Assembly: GCA_963575645.1 (NCBI GenBank)
Contig: OY754470.1
Coordinates: 11,850,501 to 11,914,500 of the forward strand
DNA from: Xanthostigma xanthostigma
Lineage: Eukaryota; Arthropoda; Insecta; Raphidioptera; Raphidiidae
Length of the DNA: 64,000 nucleotides
Direction of reading: 5' to 3'
Shown: one piece after another, positions 35,337 to 45,140 of the stretch
Layout: each line of letters begins with the position of its first letter
How positions within the stretch are numbered: the first letter of the stretch is position 1
The notes under the pieces: generated by a model
Databases searched by the model: none
Seen by the model: the letters and a program-made list of their open reading frames with translations, nothing else
What the model was told of the DNA's origin: nothing
Position numbers and translations under genes: made by a program

Positions 35337-35756
35337 GAGTATTCGTCCCTGCAAATACCCCCTGCACCCTTCATCTCAAATCTTTTCCCCTCGCCTAAAA
35401 ACGGGTCGCGCTCTCCCGACGCTATTTTTAAAGCAACAGGGTTCTGGTAAACGCCAAATGAAAGACAAAGAATCAGACTACAGATCCTTCAGGCGAATTT
35501 TTTGAAAAACAGTTTCGCCTACGTGTGAAATATTACGTAGCTTATTATTTTTTTCAAAAGGTTGTAAGTTTTTTCACGAATTTTTTTTCAAAAAATTCGC
35601 CTGAAGGATCTGTAGTCTAATTCTTTGTCTTTCATTTGGCGTTTACCAGAACCCTCTAGCTTTAAAAATAGCGTCGGGAGAGCGCGAACCGTTTTTAGGC
35701 GAGGGGAAAAGATTTGAGATGAAGGGTGCAGGGGGTGTTTGCAGGGACGAATACTC
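35337..35756. mobile_element. Palindromic element with TTAA target
   Basis: About 165-bp arms, nearly identical, separated by about 95 bp. The tip GAGTATTCGTCCCTGC is mirrored at the right end, and both sides are flanked by TTAA (35333-35336, 35757-35760), the target of piggyBac and Kolobok transposons. The tip is not CCC-initial as in most piggyBac, so the superfamily is open. The minus frame at 35588-35782 is an arm artefact. Arm similarity suggests a recent insertion or gene conversion. Confidence 0.85.
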
Positions 35757-35760
35757 TTAA

Positions 35761-36067
35761 GGCTCTCAAAATAAAGTGTCATTCTTGGTATCGTTCAAAT
35801 ATACCTCGATCACGTGACCATTTTTAATTGTAAAAACCTAATGGTGGGAGACAGTTATCTCATTGAAATTATTACCCCTACATTCCCGTAAGCCGTCTGA
35901 TAACGCGATTCGATTGAATCATGGAATATTAATTGGTATAGAACCAAAATGAGCAGAGCCGTCGTTGTAAGTGATTTTCAACTATTAATGCGTAATTAAT
36001 GGGACTGATTGAGTGTGCAAGTCAGTGAATTAAGTGAGGACAATCAGTTTTTCATATTACATTGCAG
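35761..36067. other. Possible intron upstream of a candidate terminal exon
   Basis: Ends in a pyrimidine-rich CAGTTTTTCATATTACATTG then CAG, a good-looking splice acceptor at 36067. No repeat recognised. GTAAGTGATTTT at about 35968 could be a donor. Interpretation depends on the next feature. Confidence 0.25.
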
Positions 36068-36117
36068 ACTACATGGAGGGTGATCACCCGCTGAGCTCAG
36101 AGCCATCTATCTGGTGA
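36068..36117 (+). CDS. Candidate 3'-terminal coding exon (partial, uncertain)
   Basis: Directly after the acceptor, one frame reads (D)YMEGDHPLSSEPSIW then TGA at 36115-36117; the Asp codon would be split across the splice (G|AC). The peptide is acidic and Ser/Pro-rich, like a cytoplasmic tail end, and GC-rich at third positions. A second frame (TTWRVITR, stop) is also open. I do not recognise the protein, the rest of the gene is not in view, and the evidence is one splice site plus composition. The downstream 170 bp are also GC-rich, which would make an unusual 3' UTR for this genome. Confidence 0.3.
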
Positions 36118-36450
36118 CGGCGCGCACCGGGATGTCGTGCCGGCGTGTCCGCACGCTGCGGTCGGTCCAGCTCCACCACATCCACACTCTCTCTGTTGTA
36201 GGCCTCCACAGACTGCACACACAGTCCGCTCTATACGTGCGGTGCGCCGCTCCGGGTGACCTCCGGCTGATCCTGGTACTAAACTTGACTGCTTACCCGC
36301 TGTTCTTCGATGATCATCATCTTCGTCATGTTACCATGCACTTATGTGTTGTTCAAATCTATTAATATTTGAACGGTGGTCGTCTTCTGGGTTATAGTTA
36401 CAGTAAGAAATTAAGGGACGATTCCTATTTAATTTTTGCGCAACAGTTGA
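36118..36450 (+). other. GC-rich island
   Basis: About 36110-36290 is visibly the most GC- and CpG-rich stretch of the window (GGCGCGCACCGGGATG, GGTGCGCCGCTCCGGG). It carries no repeat seen elsewhere here. It could be 3' UTR of the candidate exon, a further exon, or an unannotated repeat. The 83-codon frame within it starts at GTG/ATG positions without support. Confidence 0.4.
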
Positions 36451-36458
36451 GGATAACA

Positions 36459-36957
36459 CAAGGGCGGGCAAATCTTTTGATCGGCGGGCCACATAGCTGA
36501 TGAAAATTTGACCGCGGGCCGTATGGCTGATGAAAATTTCACCGCGGGCAAAATTTGCAGAGCAAAAAAAAAGGTCCAAAAAAAGAAAGGTCCTCACATT
36601 CTATTTCCGCACTTGGAGAGCAAAAAAAAAAGGTCCCCACATACTATTTCCGCATTTTACTATTTTTCTAAAATTTTCTAAAATATATATTAGATATCGT
36701 GTCCATCGAGATAATTATAAATAACAAAATCGCAGGATTGTGGACAAATATTATTATAATTATTGTTTTAATAATTTTCAACTTGTACTTGAAAAAGTCT
36801 AAATTTTATAGACGAAACGTCGTACAATTAATAAATCTAATATTTGTCCACAATCCTGCGATTTTGTTATTTATAATTTTCTAAAATGATTCGCGGGCCG
36901 GATAAAATTGCGCTGCGGGCCGAAGTCGACCCGCAGGCCGCTATTTGCCCAGACCTG
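36459..36957. mobile_element. hAT-like element (GGGCAAAT tips) hosting a nested insertion
   Basis: CAAGGGCGGGCAAATC and ATTTGCCCAGACCTG are the left and right tips, of the widespread CAGGGGTGGGCAAA hAT type, with internal GCGGGCC blocks. The flanks are GGATAACA (36451-36458) and GGATAATC (36958-36965), six of eight matching. The left half contains tandem duplications (ATGAAAATTT.ACCGCGGGC twice; AGAGCAAAAAAAA...CTATTTCCGCA twice). The 36.69-36.88 kb insert lies inside. Confidence 0.8.
36685..36876 (+). mobile_element. Nested inverted-repeat element with Penelope-like stem-loop
   Basis: Arms of about 40 bp (ATAACAAAATCGCAGGATTG and TGGACAAATATT, mirrored at 36840-36879). The right arm is preceded by TGAAAAAGTCTA...TAGACGAAACGTCG (36790-36822), whose GTCTA/TAGAC stem and GAAAC follow the pattern seen at two other loci. 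ATTTTCTAAAAT occurs at 36673-36684 and 36877-36888, a possible 12-bp target duplication. Non-coding. Confidence 0.6.
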
Positions 36958-37014
36958 GGATAATCGATCATCAAGCATACAAAAATACAATTTAGAGCTC
37001 ACAGGAGAATAAAA

Positions 37015-37458
37015 AAAATCGCGTCGCAGTGCCAAAATCCTGCCGACAATATAGTGTATTTGCTAATACAGGCGTCAGGCATTGTGGTTTTATTATAACT
37101 TAAATAAGACGAAATCAAAACTTTAACCCCTTGATACACCCCTAATTAAATAAAATTATATTTTTTTCTTAATTTGAATATTTTTATTAATTTAACGTCT
37201 GCACCAAATAAAATACACCCACAGTAAGAAAATCTAAAATCTAAATATTTCGGCGTGGACGGGATTAGAACCCACGACCGGTGAATCCGAGAGTTGACGT
37301 CAGCGAAGATTAGCGCCTTAGACCGCTCGATCAACGATTGCTCTTACATTAGTGGCATAACATATACTAACAGTAATAAACCACTTGCTGTAGTCCAAAC
37401 GAGGTTACAAACAAACATACATACAAACTTACAAGTGAAACTAATATAAAGCGTGTAA
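37015..37458 (-). mobile_element. Composite: family F body, antisense tRNA-like module, RTE-like tail
   Basis: Left part (to about 37240) matches family F at 57.82-58.03 kb (GTCGCAGTGCCA, TTTAACCCCTT, TCTGCACCA). Then the Leu/Ser-like tRNA module on the minus strand (37340-37250: GGTCTAAGGCGC, TGACGTCAACTCTCGG, GGGTTCTAATCCCGTC). The tail on the plus side is CAAACATACATACAAACTTA with ACTAATATAAAGCGTG. Mirrors the 29.6 kb composite. The 62-codon minus frame over it is not a gene. Confidence 0.7.
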
Positions 37459-37597
37459 AAAAATAATGAAGCTGTTATTCTTATAATTCGGATTTCTAAA
37501 TTCTGACAACATTAGAAGAAACAGAATGTGCCATAAACACAAACTTTAGTGTGGCATAGTTGTACATAAAACACAAGTCTGTATAGGTAAATGGTAC

Positions 37598-37640
37598 AAG
37601 AGAGATAGAAGAGAGAGAAAAAGAGGGAGAGAGACCCCCG
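37598..37640 (+). promoter_or_regulatory. GAGA-rich tract
   Basis: GAGAGATAGAAGAGAGAGAA followed by GAGGGAGAGAGAC. In insects such tracts can bind GAGA factor near promoters. The next 230 bp (to about 37870) are less AT-rich than usual. No start site can be assigned, and it may simply be a purine-rich simple repeat. Confidence 0.25.
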
Positions 37641-38135
37641 ACAGCGAGTGGCCGTAGTCTCTGACAACACAAGATTAAGTGCCGTCAGCCGACATAACAG
37701 CCCGCTGGATGCTTTACAACTCCCAACCTCGCGTTCTCTCCCGTCGTTCTGTTACATGAGATATGGCCAGCCGTTTCTGTTCTGCTCTGTTCGACACACA
37801 CAGGAGTTCAGGAGTTGTCAATATGTTCCAGTTTATAGAAGCATCATGCCTGTACAGTTGATCCTGTCTACATAAACGTAATGCATTTGCCACTTTTTGC
37901 TCCGAAGACAGTAAAATGTTAGCGAAAGATGTAGCAGCTAGACTTGCTCCAAAGAGGGAATGAACCTGGAATGTTTCCTTTGTTGAGCAGAACTATTTCA
38001 CGGAAAGATGTCCGTGGAACTATTTACTTTTACTGGAACATTTGCTTTGAAAGAAAGAAAGCCGACATATATACAAATGCTAGTAGCCCGGTCCGGCTTC
38101 GCACGAATTTGTAGATTGCCACCGTCGACTTAGCC

Positions 38136-38660
38136 CTCTTGTTAACAACGGATAACGGTCCGATTTTTATGACGGGCGACGGGCCGACGCGCAGTGTTCA
38201 ATAGGTTAGTGTGGGTGTTTGTTAACGTGACGGGCTTGTAATCGTTGCAACAAAACTCAACGGATACCCGCACGTCGCCCCTCGGCGCGACAGCGGTCGA
38301 TTCGATGCAGTGGACCACGTTATTTCATAGAAGCCTGTTGACGACAGATGTACGTGCACGTTTTTACCTATACCTACCTACCTACCTTGTGCTGCTCATT
38401 GTGAATATGGAGTTTAAAATTGATATTGATATGGATTTATTAATTAGCCTTGTTCATAAAAGGCCACTGTTGAGACAAGACTTTAGAAAATTACAAAAAT
38501 AAACAAGCAAGACATAATATACTTGCACTTCTTCGCCCTTCAAGTACAGAACTGATATCGATAACAACGGACGCGATCACGTATATTAGCGAATCGTGTA
38601 TAAAGGTAACCGTTTCGCGTCGGCCCGTTACCCGTTGACTAAAACGGTCGTTAACAAGAG
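38136..38660. mobile_element. Harbinger-like foldback element carrying a MADF remnant
   Basis: CTCTTGTTAACAACGG at the left matches CGTTAACAAGAG at the right, and GACGGGCCGACGCG-type blocks recur inverted (CGCGTCGGCCCGTTACC). About 525 bp. It encloses a short frame resembling the start of a MADF domain, the DNA-binding domain of the accessory protein of PIF/Harbinger transposons. The target duplication is unclear, so the class rests on the protein fragment. Confidence 0.55.
38407..38502 (+). pseudogene. MADF-domain N-terminal fragment
   Basis: ATG at 38407 opens MEFKIDIDMDLLISLVHKRP, then LLRQDFRKLQK and a stop at 38500-38502. 'LLISLVHKRPLL' fits the first helix of the MADF (Adf-1 type Myb/SANT) domain (consensus LI-LV--RP-L-D); the rest of the domain, including the conserved Trp-containing helices, is missing. 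A longer in-frame start at 38245 exists, but the upstream residues look random. The nesting in a foldback element points to a transposon accessory gene, deleted, rather than a host factor. Confidence 0.5.
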
Positions 38661-39183
38661 TTGTAAAATTGGTCTCCAAGCAATTTTATTTAACGCGATA
38701 ATATATGGCCTATATCCATCATGAACATTAATTCTAAATATTTGTGAAAAAAATGTTGTAATCGGATGAATATTTTCGGAAACATATATCGTTCTCTTCG
38801 TTTTTATGAGGGGAAGTGCACAATATATGTTTCATTACGATGTGTAAGAATTAACACAGGTAAAATCGATTCAGGAAAAATCCACATAATAACAAAATAA
38901 CTTAAAACTGTAATGAATTACGGTTTAATTTCGATCACTGGGGGACCACTAGTAAGTATAATAGCAACGACTTATAGATGTTCATAAAATGCTCGTAAAG
39001 CGCCAAATTTAACCGAACGTGCCAGTCTCTCTTTCTTTCGGCAGCGAATAAACATAGTGACAGGGCGACGTTTAGATAAAATCGGAACTATACAGACAGG
39101 CTAAACTATATTCTATAGTGAAATATAGAAAACGTCTCCGAAAGAGAACATAGTTCCTCGAACTGCACAGGTTCAGCCAATCG

Positions 39184-39531
39184 GTGTGGTACACAAAACG
39201 TTACCGGGAGAAACAAGTCGAACGACCCTCCTTGTTTGAGGATATGGTCGCCTTACTGGTTCACCGGGAATTCTCCCGGTACCCCTTGTGTCTAGTCCAA
39301 GCCTTGGTTAGGCACTATCCAAATCTTCTGGCGACTTCACCGGTTGCGTGGAAACAAGAAAATATTGAAAATTATCACACGAAGTCTGTAACTAGGAGAC
39401 TTAGCTTTCTATACATGCTGTGTTTCGAGACGAAACGTTTTCTGGCGCACGCGAGATGGCGCTGTTATCACTACCTGGGAAAACTTCGGTTATGTCCACC
39501 TGTTTTCACCATAGTTACCAAAGTTGTTTAA
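39184..39531 (+). CDS. Unrecognised 115-codon open frame
   Basis: The longest open frame not explained by a repeat. It starts MWYTKRYREKQVERPSLFED and is basic, with many Arg, Trp, Tyr and Cys. I see no known domain, signal peptide or membrane helix (a weak hydrophobic stretch only at the end). Base composition is more balanced than the surroundings (39.0-39.6 kb). The sequence TGGCGCTGTTATCAC at 39458 is of a type seen in insect repeats. It could be a gene fragment, an exon, or a repeat not otherwise represented here. Confidence 0.25.
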   Translation: MWYTKRYREKQVERPSLFEDMVALLVHREFSRYPLCLVQALVRHYPNLLATSPVAWKQENIENYHTKSVTRRLSFLYMLCFETKRFLAHARWRCYHYLGKLRLCPPVFTIVTKVV

Positions 39532-39639
39532 CATCATAAACGCTACACTCATCTAAGTCATGAACGTGTGTGCGTTACCCAGTAGCTGACGCTATATTGG
39601 TTCATGCGACAGATATCGGTCCACAGCTACACTCGAGAT

Positions 39640-40310
39640 AGGTGTCCTCGTTACAGAGTTCATGAAAATTCTATAAAAAAATAGAAAAAAAATTTATCAC
39701 AGTCATACATGGTTGTATTTCTTTTACCATTCCAACCCACAAGTGGGGAATGGTACTAGTTTAGGTCATAAATCACTTTTCAAAAATTTTAAAATATCTT
39801 TCCGTTTTGAGGTCCCCCGAATCCAAAAAACATATTTTTGGAAAAACCAAATTTTGGGAGGATGTTTTGTATGCAAATATGAAGAGCCTTATTGTTTTTA
39901 GAGAAAATCGGCGCCTGCGCAGAAGAGGTATATGCTATAACGGTGTTTTTTTATATAATAATAGTATACTTTTCAGAACGGCTTATTATTCCATTTTTTA
40001 TTTTTCAAGAAAATTTCTCAACTTTATAGTTTCGGAAATATTTTGAAAACAAAAAAAATCAGCCTCTCTTTTGTTTTATTGATCTGTCAGAAATAAACTA
40101 GTTATAGGCATGCTTTGATTATTTTTACATGACGTGGAACATATTATGTAGGTAACCATGGCAACGAATAGCAAATATCATATTGAATACTAGCCATTAT
40201 CCGCGTCACCTCACGCGATATCAGAAATTTTATTTTCTTCATTATAATCAAATGTCAACATTTTTGAAGTCGGAATGGTCCCGTCGCCCAGTTGACTGGA
40301 ATTTTTTTTT
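39640..40310 (+). repeat. Family E (LINE-like) repeat, copy 1
   Basis: ACCATTCCAACCCACAAG at the start, AGATCGG-type CGCCTGCGCAGAAGAGG in the middle, and the end CTAGCCATTATCCGCGTCAC, TTTTGAAGTCGGAATGGTCC, GTCGCCCAGTTGACTGG. Matches 55.01-55.65 kb (inverted) and 62.99-63.53 kb block by block. Frames inside have no reverse transcriptase motif, so this is a non-coding end or a SINE-like derivative. Confidence 0.65.
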
Positions 40311-42498
40311 TAGTATTTAAAAAAAATATTGCATAGAAGTCCACTTGTTTATAACAAATTGTTTATTAAATAAACAAATAAAAAATAATCCGAAAAATAT
40401 TTTTTGAGACTATGAAAGCGAATTTTTTTAAGAAACGATTTTTTTCTTAAAAATTATTTTTATCAATGATTCGTCGCCCAAAAAAAAATTTAATTTTCTC
40501 ATAAGCAATGCATTTGTTTATAACAATTTTTTAAACAATGGGGCTACTAAATTTTCAAAAATTGTTTTTATGTTTTTTCAATGGAATAATCAAGATATTT
40601 GAAAAAAAATTGATTGGGTAGACTTATTCTCAATTTTTTTTTCATTTTTCCAACGTGAATCTGTTCCAAAGCCTTTAAAGTATAGATCCAAAAAGTGAAA
40701 AAATCTGAGGTCAATACTTTAAAAATTATCTTCGTTTTTACATAAATTTCCAGCTTGTAAAAATAATTAGCAAAAGCTCAAGTAATAGACAAATTGCAGG
40801 AAACATTTTTTTCCAAATGATTTTTGTTCATTTATGTATCTAAATGATATCAGAATTTTTTTGTTCCTTAATATTCATGTTTAGTGGAATAAGCTTTTCA
40901 TTGTATAAGGGATCAAAGTTGAAATCATCATAGAATTTTAAATGCTTTTTTACCAGTAGCTTCGGTACCGAATAAAAATTTATCCTTCTAGAAATTTGTA
41001 AGAAATTCAATGCTCTCTTTTATCTCGCTAACTTATGTAATTTTCAAGGTATAAGCATTAGAGCACTTTATTTTTTGACATAGAGTTGAAACACTTTACG
41101 CTAAATACATTTTAGAAAAACATTGCTTTTGAAAATTGACCACTTAGGGATTTTCCAAATTTTTCAACTTACATAGCTCATGAATAGATCTGTATTCTAT
41201 ATATGAGAATATTATATTTTTTAAACACTACTCTCAGTAGAGCACACGTAAAACTTTGATGATTTTTAACTTTAACCGCCTATAACTTCTTAATAATTGT
41301 TCAAGATATCGATCTGAAATAGAAAATACCATTAAGGCGTTATTTTCTTTATGAACGTGCATATTTTCAATTGAAAATTCGATAAGTAACACAGTAAAGC
41401 TGTTGGAAAAGACACTACGTTTTTCTACTAATTTTCGACAAAAATCTCACGACTTTTGGACTCTTTTTCTGGCGATACCTTTCCACCTACACAAAAATTT
41501 GTAAGAACTAAATTTTTAGAGATCTAATAATGGAACAATTTTTATGTCACTCTTTTTTTTGTATATTTAATAGTTCTTGAGATTTTTGTAGAAATACGTC
41601 CATGGGAGTATTATACCGTCCGAAAAATCAGAGGGTGGAAATCTGTGATCAATATAACACATGTTTTGCCTATATTACTACCTATTAATCTTAATGTATA
41701 GTTTGAATGTTATTTTAAGTTTGTGATTTCTAGTTTTCACAATAAAAAACATATTTTTTGCTTACTTTTACAAAACTGATCAAAGTGTGCAACCTCTAAA
41801 TATTCCGTAATCGTCTTGAAATTTGACATATATATCTTTTACATCACTGAAACCTGGGGCGTAAGAATTTTAGATTTTATTTTTTGCCTTACAAAATGAA
41901 ACACCCTAATGTCCCCATTGCTAAAATTATGTCTTCTGATATGTTCTCTACTATCTTTCTGCAGTACTACTGTAGTTTAGCAAATAAGTAACGCCTTTGT
42001 TCTAAATTTTCTAACTTTTTTTAACTTAAAATATTAAGTGTCACTGTTTGGAAAGAACCTTCAGCATCTCATAACTTATAGATTTTTATGTAAATGCCAC
42101 TGTAAATTTATTTTTGTATTAATGATACTTAATTTTAAAAGTCGTATATCACTAGATCTCCTTTATATCCTATGCGTATGTGTGTGTGTGTTATGTACAT
42201 ACATTTTATAATACCGAAGTGAGGTTGTTTTTATACATGGCATGCTGTGATCACCTCAGCCACTCACTGAAAGAGGCTCCCTAATGATTATGTACGTTTC
42301 GCCTAACCTTTTAATAAAGCTACTTTAACACGGTGCCACTATAAAGAAAATTTATCACTTCCTTTTGAAAGCCATATAAATATATAATGCATATAATACA
42401 TAATATATAAGTGTATTAAATATATGATGTACTCATGTGGATTACATCAGTAGTTTTAATAAATTTATTTACGGGCTCTGAGCTATAAAATGAATGTA
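40311..42498. other. Long AT-rich stretch without genes
   Basis: No open frame above 60 codons. GT-rich run near 42178-42190. The prose-like non-coding sequence around 41.0-41.6 kb is typical of old transposon interiors, but I can match it to nothing here. Confidence 0.45.
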
Positions 42499-42501
42499 TT
42501 A

Positions 42502-43200
42502 TGGCCCCCATACACCTCGTTCTTTTTTGGCAGTTTTAACCGCCGGGTAAAACTGTACGGTTAAACACGAACAACGGCCATCCCCATACACCTCGTTCTT
42601 TTATGGCAGTTTTAACCGCACTGGTAAAACTGTACGGTTAATTTAAACACAGAGGCGTAGTTTCGTTCAGTTTTTCTGAAGTCGTGGCATCATTAATACG
42701 ATCTGCTTTGATGGAAAATACAATAATATTGATATTATTTTATGTTTAATAAACATTAATAAACAATATAATGCAAAAATAATTAATAAAATTGATTGAT
42801 ATTAGTCTAAATTAGAGTGTTTTATTTGACACCATTATTTTTTCCTCTAAATTAATCAATATGTTTATAGCAATTTTCATTTATTTTTGTCAAAATTGCT
42901 TAGCACTAAAACGGTTAAAATATAAATCAATACTTAAACTAATTACAATCATTTAATTAATATGACTTATTTGCTGTACGTCGCACCACTGAATAAACAC
43001 GTCGATTCTTATCGGAAAGCGCCACACATTACGATTTAAAACGACAACCAGCAAACACGTCGTGTTTAAAATCAAGCTTCGGCAGATAAAAAAACTGCCG
43101 TGTTTCATCGACAGTTTTTGCCCATACACTTCGGTTTTGACCGACGTGTTTTATCGTGACGATGAAAACTGCCAAAAAAGAACGAGGTGTATGGGGGCCA
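42502..43200. mobile_element. Harbinger-like non-autonomous element with TTA duplication
   Basis: Tips TGGCCCCCATACACCTCGTT and ACGAGGTGTATGGGGGCCA are perfect inverted repeats, continuing through CTTTTTTGGCAGTTTT. TTA flanks both sides (42499-42501, 43201-43203), the 3-bp target of PIF/Harbinger. The left end is tandemly duplicated: CCCCATACACCTCGTTCTTT occurs twice about 83 bp apart, each followed by GGCAGTTTTAACCGC and GTAAAACTGTACGGTTAA. The right arm has related GACGTGTTTTATCG blocks. No transposase. Confidence 0.9.
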
Positions 43201-43203
43201 TTA

Positions 43204-44699
43204 TGTACTTAAGAACCAACCAGAATTATCTAATATTTCGTCACATTATTTTTAAATTAATAAAGAGAGAAATATTTATCAGCCACTTGGTTGTTTGATG
43301 GATATCTAAACGTTTCAGTAAAATTATAGTTTCCGCTACTATACTGTACGAGGAATCAGTTTTAAAATAAGTATCAGAGTTGTAGGCCTTAAAAAAGGAT
43401 GCCAGGACGCAGAAAAAAAGAACTAATTGAACTTGCTTCATAAACTTTATTACTTCTGATATTTCTTCAGATATAAGATAAAATTATTTAACAAAACGGT
43501 GAAATTTAAGGCTGAGAATAAATAATTAACTGAGCTGACCACGACTACATCCCTAATAAGTCATTTATTTTTCTTTTATATTACTTAGGGTTAGTTAATC
43601 TAAAAATAATTTCAAGATAAATCTTTAAGTTACTTGTTTTTCTGACGTATTTCTTATTCTGACCAAAAACTTCAAAGGTAATAAAACAATTATATTAAAG
43701 AAGGTATAATTTATGTAATATTCTTCCATATTTTAAATCTCGTATGTAAAATAAGCCAGACGACGTTACAAGATTACTGGAACTTGTTTTTGACCTTGTA
43801 GCATTTAAAATTGACATGAACAAAATCCTAGAGAGACATTGACAAAGATTTCGGATGTCAAGTCATTAAAAGATCAGTTATTGATTTTAGTAAGATAGAT
43901 ATTTGCAAAGTGAATTTAGTATCTCAAGGGAAATTTTTCTTCTTTGCGTTATTAGATTAGAATACGGTAGGCATAGACAAAAGCGACTGTCAGAATAATT
44001 TCAAAAGGCCCGCTCACAAATAAAGTGCGACTTGAGATTCATTGATGACGGCTAAGACACGATATGTTGTTTTTGTTAAATACATATTATAGCAACCAAC
44101 TGACATATACCAGAAGCTAAAGTAAAGACCACTTGGGCCACTTTTCTATCTCTAAAAGAGAATAAACATGTTAGTATAGTTAATGGTTTCCGCTATCTGA
44201 AGAGCTGAATTCTTAGTAATTAAGTATTTTATAATGACGCCTCTTGAAATAACTCATGTCCGGTTTTGCAACTATATCATTAATTAAAAAAAAGATGTAA
44301 ACTCATATACTGCATTTTTTAAAGCGCAAGATTTAACATAGCATATTATTCACCAAAGGGGTAATAGTTATATTAGAGAAAAAATATTTCTGCAACAACG
44401 ATGCGATTCTGTTTGACTGTATTGTTACGATTTATCAGTGCTGAAAATTAATAATAATTGCCGTTATATTATCAATTTTAATAAAATTTGCTAGTCGATC
44501 CCATGCAACACTTTTGTAAAATAGATAAAGATGAAGAAAAAATTTCACAGAATGTCGACGCTGTTGAATTTTCAATAGAACACCTCATCTCTTCTTTACG
44601 ATATTGGGAATTCTTTTAAATTAGTGTCAAAAAGTCATAGGTTTACGTAAATTACCGTAAGGAAATAACTTAAGTTAAGAGGAAAATCATAACATTTAT
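43204..44699. other. No recognised feature
   Basis: AT-rich spacer. A 66-codon minus frame overlaps a 78-codon plus frame at the edge of the Harbinger-like element; neither is supported. Confidence 0.5.
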
Positions 44700-45140
44700 T
44701 AAATTAGCGGTCCACCCCGTTTCACTCGAGTGTGAAAGATATAATTCTGCAAGATGTATTTCGTTTGCGACCCGGTGTCTGAACTAATAACTTTAAGCAA
44801 ATTCTATCAGATTTAATTCTGAACTAATAGCTTTGAGCAAATTGACAGATGTCGCTACTTGGTATTAAAACAGTTTTTTTTTATTTGCTTCTGAACTAAT
44901 AGCTTTGCGTAAAGTCTGTCAAAATACTAAAACAGATTTTTTGAGAAAATACCGTCATTTTGTACAAAATATTTAATAAAAACTATCCTATAGCGTAAGT
45001 TACACCAAGCCACATTTACAAAATTTAATTAAAATCTGTTTAGTGGTTTCGGAGATTAGCGCGGCCAAAATTGTGACACGGGAATTTTATATACAGTATG
45101 TAAACGCGTAAGGTTATTTTTATTTTACTTGGCTTTTTTA
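44700..45140 (+). mobile_element. RTE/SINE-like element, 44.7 kb copy
   Basis: Head TTAGCGGTCCACCCCGTTTC, then TGCAAGATGTATTTCGTTTG and three diverged repeats of TCTGAACTAATAGCTTTG, then the tail CGGAGATTAGCGCGG and ATTTTATATACAGTATG. Homologous to 49.03-49.63 kb. Non-coding. Confidence 0.7.

Larger units (their letters stand above)
38085..38990 (+). mobile_element. RTE/SINE-like fragments split by a foldback element
   Basis: CTAGTAGCCCGGTCCGGCTTC at the left is an RTE-like head. After the inserted element, GGCCTATATCCATCATG and TTGTGAAAAAAATGTTGTAA continue in the style of these elements, and ACCACTAGTAAGTATAATA near 38950 reads like another head in inverted orientation. Exact limits uncertain. 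Confidence 0.45.
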
